From an uncultured Collinsella sp. (lineage in GTDB: Bacteria > Actinomycetota > Coriobacteriia > Coriobacteriales > Coriobacteriaceae), in NCBI GenBank assembly GCA_900544205.1, contig UQUG01000070.1:1-9834 (forward strand): a stretch of 9,834 nt of DNA, read 5' to 3'. The notes under the pieces are model-generated. The model ran no database searches, was not told where the DNA came from, and saw only the letters and a list, made by a program, of their open reading frames with translations. Position numbers and translations under genes: made by a program. Shown piece by piece: positions 6,287-9,834 of this stretch (position 1 is its first letter; the number at the start of each line of letters is the position of its first letter).

Positions 6287-7555
6287 ATGAGAATAAAACG
6301 TGCGTTGCTTGCTGTGCTGTGCGCCGTCGCTGCTCTATCGGTTGCATTGCCCACAATCACACTGGCGGATGATTCAAGCAGCAACGGTTCCAAGGACAAC
6401 AAGTACTACTATGACAAGGTTGTTAACACGGGCCTGGACAATGGCTATTCGGAATCCAATAGCATCAAAGAGGGCGACCCCCACTTCGGATGGAAGCTCG
6501 GCAGGTTCGTCGTCAGCGGCTTCACGAGCAGAGCGGGCGACGATGTTCCTGTGTTTCTTAAAAACAGTGGCGATCAGGTTGAGCTCAGCTTTCAGCTCAA
6601 TCAGAATATCGATTCCCTGAACGGGGACAATAAAAGAAAAATCTCCGGCGACGAAAACGGGTACGACGAGTATTTCGGCATTCCCAAGACTGATTTCGGT
6701 CACGGTACCCTCATAACCAAGCATACCGATTACCAGAACGCCTCAACCGAGCCCACCGTCAGCACTGAATACCTTTCGAGCATAGAAGTCGGCGCCAACA
6801 CCCATATCGACATGTATGAGGAGGGCGATTACGAGGTGGCTCTCGACTACGAGATCGAGTCGCCAGGCCTCCTGCCGTTCAGGCCGGCTTACAACAACTA
6901 TCGCATCTTCTTCAAGTTCAAGGTGCGCAACAGCAACACCATGATGTTCCTCTTCGACACTGCGACGAATGACGAGTTGTTCAACGGCTCAGTCACCTCG
7001 AGTGGCTTCCGGATTGACATGGCTGGGTCACACTATCTTGACGTGAGTGTGAAGAGGGAGGTTCTCGACAGCACCGGCGATGGCCTTACCGAGGACGTGC
7101 GCTTCAACAAGACGGCGACCGACGGTGCGGTGTTCGAAGACGAGGGCATTTACACGGTGACCGTGAAGAACCCCAATACGGGTGAGGAGGCCACGACCAA
7201 GAGAATCTATGTGGGTACCAACGATGCCATGAAGGCTTCGGTCGCCAACAACATGACACTTGCCGAGGCTCAACGACAGATTGCGGAGGGAACGACCGTC
7301 GCGGACGATGGAACGCTCAAGCGCGCCTCGAAAAAGACCGATACCGCGGCCAATGAGAGTTCTGGCAAGAACGGGGGCATCGCCGGCATGGGCGGCCCCG
7401 TTCTTGCTCTGTTTGCCGTGGCCGCCGTCCTTATCTTCGCGTCCATCTTGATAGCCCGGCGTAAGAAGATGGCTGCTGCCGGTGCTTCCAGCGAATCTGG
7501 GCTCGCTGTGCCCGATACAGATCTCGATGGCGAGGAAGGCAGTGGTGGGCGATGA
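6287..7555 (+). CDS. Sec-exported, membrane-anchored surface protein, partner of the LHH toxin
   Basis: A 422-residue surface protein. ATG 6287 has AGGAG (6275-6279) 7 bases upstream. Residues 1-27 are a Sec signal peptide (MRIKRALLAVLCAVAAL..., likely cut after TLA). Residues 30-310 are polar, acidic and probably beta-rich, ending in an Ig-like-looking strand pair (GIYTVTVKNPNTGEEATTKR then YVG). DSTGDGLTED (261-270) resembles a calcium-binding loop. Residues 323-345 (MTLAEAQRQIAEGTTVADDG) form a short helix plus turn, then a Ser/Gly linker. Residues 371-390 are one membrane helix followed by RRKK and a 28-residue acidic cytoplasmic tail. There is no LPxTG, so anchoring is by the helix. The stop overlaps the toxin start in ATGA, so both are made in linked amounts. 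I do not recognise the family. Context suggests a display, chaperone or delivery partner for the lipoprotein toxin; that is inference. Confidence 0.88.
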   Translation: MRIKRALLAVLCAVAALSVALPTITLADDSSSNGSKDNKYYYDKVVNTGLDNGYSESNSIKEGDPHFGWKLGRFVVSGFTSRAGDDVPVFLKNSGDQVELSFQLNQNIDSLNGDNKRKISGDENGYDEYFGIPKTDFGHGTLITKHTDYQNASTEPTVSTEYLSSIEVGANTHIDMYEEGDYEVALDYEIESPGLLPFRPAYNNYRIFFKFKVRNSNTMMFLFDTATNDELFNGSVTSSGFRIDMAGSHYLDVSVKREVLDSTGDGLTEDVRFNKTATDGAVFEDEGIYTVTVKNPNTGEEATTKRIYVGTNDAMKASVANNMTLAEAQRQIAEGTTVADDGTLKRASKKTDTAANESSGKNGGIAGMGGPVLALFAVAAVLIFASILIARRKKMAAAGASSESGLAVPDTDLDGEEGSGGR

Positions 7556-8760
7556 GGCGAGCCATTACCCTGATGCTCGTCATCGTGATGGTGGTGTCCG
7601 GGCTTCCGGGATGCGCGTCCTCTACTGAGCAGTCCAGAGGGTCGTCTGGCGTGGGAGCATCCGGATCGGTGAATAAGGTCGCCGCCATTCAGACGGCAGG
7701 CCTCGAGTTCGAGGCCCTTTCCGACCCTGATCTTCAGCGCTACGTGGCGGACGCCGTATATTCTGGCCTTGTCCAGAAGATTGATTCCGACGAGTACTAC
7801 GTCGAGAACGTTCAGACAACCTATGTCTCGAAAGAATATCTTGAGGAGCTCTCCTACAACACTCAGTCGAACATCTACTTTGGTTATACGCTTGCGGATC
7901 TTGAAGAAGCCTTCGGCGGTGAGCGCTACGTCTTCACGCTCGGTGAAGACGGCCAGACCGCTGTCAAGGCATTCGAGGACTACGATGACACCTACGACCA
8001 GGTGGTGAGGAACATCGCTGTCGGCACGGGGGTCATCCTTGTGTGCGTCACGGTATCCGCTGTTACCGGCGCCGCCGGGGCGCCTGCTGCAAGCGTGATA
8101 TTTGCTGTCTCGGCCAAGTCCGGAGCCGTGGTCGCGCTGTCCTCCGGCGCCATCAGCGGCGCTTCTGCTGCCATCTTCAAGGGCATCGAGACGGGTGACA
8201 TGGATGAGGCTCTGAAGGCCGGGGCCTTTAGCGGCAGCGAAGGCTTCATGTGGGGTGCGATTGGTGGTGCGCTGTGCGGAGGCGCCGGGAAGACCCAAGC
8301 TTTAAGGGGCGCCACCACCGGTGGTTTGACGATGAACCAGGTTGCGACAATTCAGAAGGAGTCTGGGCTCCCGCTCGATGTCCTCAAGCAATTTAACGAC
8401 ATGGATCAGTACGAGATTATCAAAATCGCAGGGCTTACCCCCAAGATGGTCAACGGCAAGACAGCTCTTATTCGCGATATCGATCTCACCTTTACTGATG
8501 AGATGGGGCACACGAACCTTGAGAGGATGAAGGAGGGCCTGGCGGCACTCGATCCCGCCACTGGTGAGGCTTATGAACTCCACCATATCGGGCAGCAGGT
8601 CGAATCGACGCTGGCGATCCTTACGCAGGAGGAGCATAGGCTTGGAGGGAACTCGAAGATTTGGCATAAGTTGACGAAGTCCGATGTGCACGCCGATGGG
8701 AACAACTGGGACGCCCAGAGGAAAGCCTTCTGGGAGTACATGGCGCAGGTGCTGGAATAG
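7552..8760 (+). CDS. Lipoprotein polymorphic toxin with C-terminal LHH nuclease domain
   Basis: A 402-residue protein. Residues 1-20 are a lipoprotein signal with lipobox LPGC, so Cys21 should be lipid-modified after Sec export. Residues 40-150 form a soluble domain (YVSKEYLEELSYNTQSNIYF, then YDDTYDQ). Residues 154-248 are Gly/Ala-rich and hydrophobic, with two to three membrane-like helices (155-173, 176-206) and a GSEGFMWGAIGGALCGG motif, a layout common before toxin domains. Residues 265-402 match the LHH family of the HNH/EndoVII nucleases: NGKTALIRDIDL, then TNLERMKEGLAALDP, the name-giving L343-H344-H345, LTQEEHRLGGNS and a final WEYMAQVLE helix. The catalytic His pair is intact, so a working DNase is expected. 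The start overlaps the partner gene by 4 bases (ATGA) with only a weak ribosome site, implying coupling. The SUKH antidote follows 12 bases downstream. DNA as substrate is by family, not shown here. Confidence 0.92.
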   Translation: MRRAITLMLVIVMVVSGLPGCASSTEQSRGSSGVGASGSVNKVAAIQTAGLEFEALSDPDLQRYVADAVYSGLVQKIDSDEYYVENVQTTYVSKEYLEELSYNTQSNIYFGYTLADLEEAFGGERYVFTLGEDGQTAVKAFEDYDDTYDQVVRNIAVGTGVILVCVTVSAVTGAAGAPAASVIFAVSAKSGAVVALSSGAISGASAAIFKGIETGDMDEALKAGAFSGSEGFMWGAIGGALCGGAGKTQALRGATTGGLTMNQVATIQKESGLPLDVLKQFNDMDQYEIIKIAGLTPKMVNGKTALIRDIDLTFTDEMGHTNLERMKEGLAALDPATGEAYELHHIGQQVESTLAILTQEEHRLGGNSKIWHKLTKSDVHADGNNWDAQRKAFWEYMAQVLE

Positions 8761-8772
8761 CGAGGTGTTGGG

Positions 8773-9162
8773 ATGAGCAGCGTATGTCAGAGCCTTTCCG
8801 AGCTTCCGAACTTCAGATGCTTGGGCGCGGCTGACTCCGGCGCGATTGACGAGGCGGAGGCTAAGCTGGGCCTGAGCTTTGCAAAGGAGTATAGAAGCTA
8901 CCTCGAGGGCTGCTCCTTCGCCAGCGTCAACGGACATGAGCTCACGGGTATCTGCAAATCGCCGAGGCTTGATGTTGTAGGCGCAACGCGGAGGGAACGT
9001 GAAAACCGCCCCGGCATTGATCCTGCTTGGTATGTCTTGGAGCGAACGGGCGTTGATGGCGTCGTCGCATGGCAGGACGCGGATGGCGTTGTCTATTATT
9101 CCGTTCCCGGGTCCGGATACATGGTGGTTTGCGATTCACTTCTTGAATACGTTAAGCGCTAA
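8773..9162 (+). CDS. SUKH (SMI1/KNR4) family immunity protein
   Basis: A 129-residue cytoplasmic protein with no signal peptide. ATG 8773 follows GAGGTG (8762-8767) at 5 bases. It has the SUKH pattern in order: an N-terminal helix IDEAEAKLGLSFAKEYRSYL (25-44), GHELTGI (54-60), the DVV block (67-69), YVLERTGVDGVVAW (87-100), a GVVYYS strand (105-110), and a C-terminal SLLEYVKR helix. SUKH proteins are the usual antidotes to nuclease toxins of the HNH/EndoVII type, binding the toxin domain in the cytoplasm. Placement 12 bases after the LHH toxin, in the same operon, makes it the cognate immunity gene with high likelihood. That it is cytoplasmic implies the toxin acts inside the cell it enters. 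Confidence 0.9.
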   Translation: MSSVCQSLSELPNFRCLGAADSGAIDEAEAKLGLSFAKEYRSYLEGCSFASVNGHELTGICKSPRLDVVGATRRERENRPGIDPAWYVLERTGVDGVVAWQDADGVVYYSVPGSGYMVVCDSLLEYVKR

Positions 9163-9196
9163 AGGCTGAACGCGGGTTCAATCGGTGGGTAACCCT

Positions 9197-9230
9197 AGCC
9201 CGAGGCGTCAGCCGCCGGGCTCTGCTCTTT
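9197..9230 (+). terminator. Likely terminator of the toxin operon
   Basis: AGCCCG (9197-9202) pairs with CGGGCT (9216-9221) over a 13-base loop that can pair further, followed by a poor T-rich tail CTGCTCTTT. A second small hairpin (GGGTT 9174-9178 with AACCC 9191-9195) stands just before it. Weak T tract, so moderate confidence. Confidence 0.45.
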
Positions 9231-9259
9231 CGATTAGGCGGGCCGTGCAGGAGTTTTCA

Positions 9260-9313
9260 ATGTCGCGGCAGAATATTGTTGCGAATGAGGGATTGTTGGG
9301 TGCAGCGGTATGA
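9260..9313 (+). CDS. 17-codon frame with good ribosome site, possible gene remnant
   Basis: The frame MSRQNIVANEGLLGAAV begins at ATG 9260, 6 bases after AGGAG (9249-9253). It stops at TGA 9311, and the same frame then stays open for 42 codons. A point-mutation stop in a small gene of about 60 codons would explain both facts. No similarity is recognised; chance is possible. Confidence 0.2.
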   Translation: MSRQNIVANEGLLGAAV

Positions 9314-9446
9314 GAAACACGTCGGTGCCGTACCTGTGAGATGGTCCGTATCTTTAAGCCGCTTATTACTCTTGTTAGCGTCTACTTACGTATCCCCGAG
9401 ATGCGCGTCTGCCGCTTAGTTCACCTCAATGTGCTAAGCTGAAACT

Positions 9447-9498
9447 GAGCCGGAGGAGCTAAGGTTTTCTTGCCTATATGTAACCCTCCGGCTCTTTT
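9447..9498 (+). terminator. Hairpin with 28-base loop and T tail
   Basis: GAGCCGGAGG (9447-9456) pairs perfectly with CCTCCGGCTC (9485-9494), followed by TTTT. The long AT-rich loop is unusual for a plain terminator. It could end a small RNA or be a leftover of a transcription unit. No gene directly upstream clearly uses it. Confidence 0.6.
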
Positions 9499-9640
9499 GT
9501 ATGCCGATGGCGGTAGATGTAAATAAACGGTGGAGCGACTGCAAAAGAGCCTCTTCGCTGGGTAAAATCAGGTTGTGCCGCGGAACCCGCTCCTCAGTCG
9601 GTCAACTTTGGAGACGCGGGCAACGCAGGTGCTATCGTCT

Positions 9641-9667
9641 AAAGGGCCGGCTGCAACCGGCCCTTTT
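9641..9667. terminator. Bidirectional terminator downstream of the 30-codon minus-strand frame
   Basis: AAAGGGCCGG (9641-9650) pairs perfectly with CCGGCCCTTT (9657-9666) over the loop CTGCAA, with T on the 3' side of both strands. On the minus strand it begins 22 bases after the stop of the 30-codon frame at 9689. Confidence 0.85.
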
Positions 9668-9688
9668 CATGACTCCCTTCGCTATCCG

Positions 9689-9781
9689 TTACTGCTTATA
9701 TTCCCGCCAGATCGAGTAGAGGTTCCGGACGATGCCGGTCACATACATCGAGAGGCGCAGGATTTCGAGAAACAAGTTCAT
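9689..9781 (-). CDS. 30-codon small protein with hydrophobic, basic character (or C-terminus of a longer frame)
   Basis: The frame begins MNLFLEILRLSMYV and ends NLYSIWREYKQ. GGGGTG (9793-9788) sits 6 bases before ATG 9781, and a perfect terminator follows its stop by 22 bases, the layout of a complete small gene. The protein is one amphipathic or membrane-seeking helix with a charged tail, a look shared with small type I toxins and small membrane peptides, but no family is recognised. A different frame from the right edge ends in TGA inside the ribosome site (GGGGTGA), which fits the end of an upstream gene and translational coupling. The 30-codon frame is itself also open to the window edge, so it may be the tail of a longer protein. 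Confidence 0.45.
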   Translation of the reverse strand: MNLFLEILRLSMYVTGIVRNLYSIWREYKQ

Positions 9782-9834
9782 AGGCTTCACCCCAATCGGA
9801 GATCGGAGCGTTGCCCGCAGGCGGATTCCGCGGC

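Larger units (their letters stand above)
9163..9640. other. Gene-poor stretch after the toxin operon
   Basis: About 480 bases without a convincing gene. It holds the toxin-operon hairpins (9174-9230), a 17-codon frame at 9260 with a good ribosome site, and a hairpin with T tail at 9447-9498. Past 9313 the same plus-strand frame stays open for 42 codons (to TGA after GTGCTAAGC near 9439), beginning ETRRCRTCEMVRIF, which may be worn-down coding DNA. I see no tRNA, no insertion-sequence ends and no CRISPR repeat. Confidence 0.5.

Noticed and set aside
7270..8298. Minus-strand open frame (342 codons) across the partner and toxin genes
   Set aside because: It lies opposite two genes with signal peptides and recognised motifs, has Arg/Ser/Pro-rich composition and no ribosome site.
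8302..8937. Minus-strand open frame opposite the LHH domain and SUKH gene
   Set aside because: The plus strand carries two recognised domains over the same bases; the minus frame is a shadow.
9501..9719. Plus-strand 72-codon frame
   Set aside because: It reads straight through the perfect terminator at 9641-9667, has no ribosome site and an Arg-rich product typical of chance frames.
9163..9834. tRNA gene or attachment site to the right of the toxin operon
   Set aside because: No cloverleaf with a T-loop GTTCRANNC and matching acceptor arms was found, and no direct repeat matching the left side of the island could be seen by eye.

Overview
The window reads as chromosomal DNA from a high-GC, Gram-positive gut actinobacterium. 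Coriobacteriia (a Collinsella- or Olsenella-like genome) is the best guess. The reasons are GC- and C-ending codon use, strong AGGAG-type ribosome sites, compact GC-rich terminators and the protein style. The lineage is an inference from composition and protein character, not from a marker gene.

Positions 1-5465 look like ordinary, dense chromosome. The 3' three quarters of a formate-tetrahydrofolate ligase gene (fhs) ends in an intrinsic terminator. A single-gene unit follows for a bitopic membrane protein with a disordered cytoplasmic N-terminus, one membrane helix, a PASTA-like outer segment and a C-terminal heptad repeat. It converges on a cation diffusion facilitator on the minus strand, and the two share a bidirectional terminator. 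The transporter carries an Asn-Asp/Asp-Asp metal-site signature of the manganese-exporter type. Divergent from it lies a soluble protein with two four-cysteine zinc ribbons, also closed by a strong terminator.

Positions 5466-6286 are accessory DNA. They hold a cluster of very small minus-strand reading frames. One is probably broken by a single extra base in a run of A, and another is cut down to 17 codons. The cluster looks like the remnant of a mobile or phage-like operon.

Positions 6287-9162 hold the most interesting unit, a tightly packed three-gene operon. Its genes are: (1) a Sec-exported surface protein with a C-terminal membrane anchor, (2) a lipoprotein whose C-terminus is an LHH-type HNH/EndoVII nuclease toxin domain behind a Gly/Ala-rich hydrophobic segment, and (3) a SUKH (SMI1/KNR4) family immunity protein. 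Genes 1 and 2 share an ATGA overlap. I read this as a polymorphic toxin system displayed on the cell surface by a lipid anchor, with a dedicated membrane-anchored partner and a cytoplasmic antidote. The toxin and immunity families are known. The partner protein and the lipoprotein-plus-partner architecture are the parts that look little described.

Positions 9163-9834 have no long gene. They contain several hairpins or terminators, a 17-codon frame with a good ribosome site, and at the right edge a 30-codon minus-strand frame with its own ribosome site and terminator.
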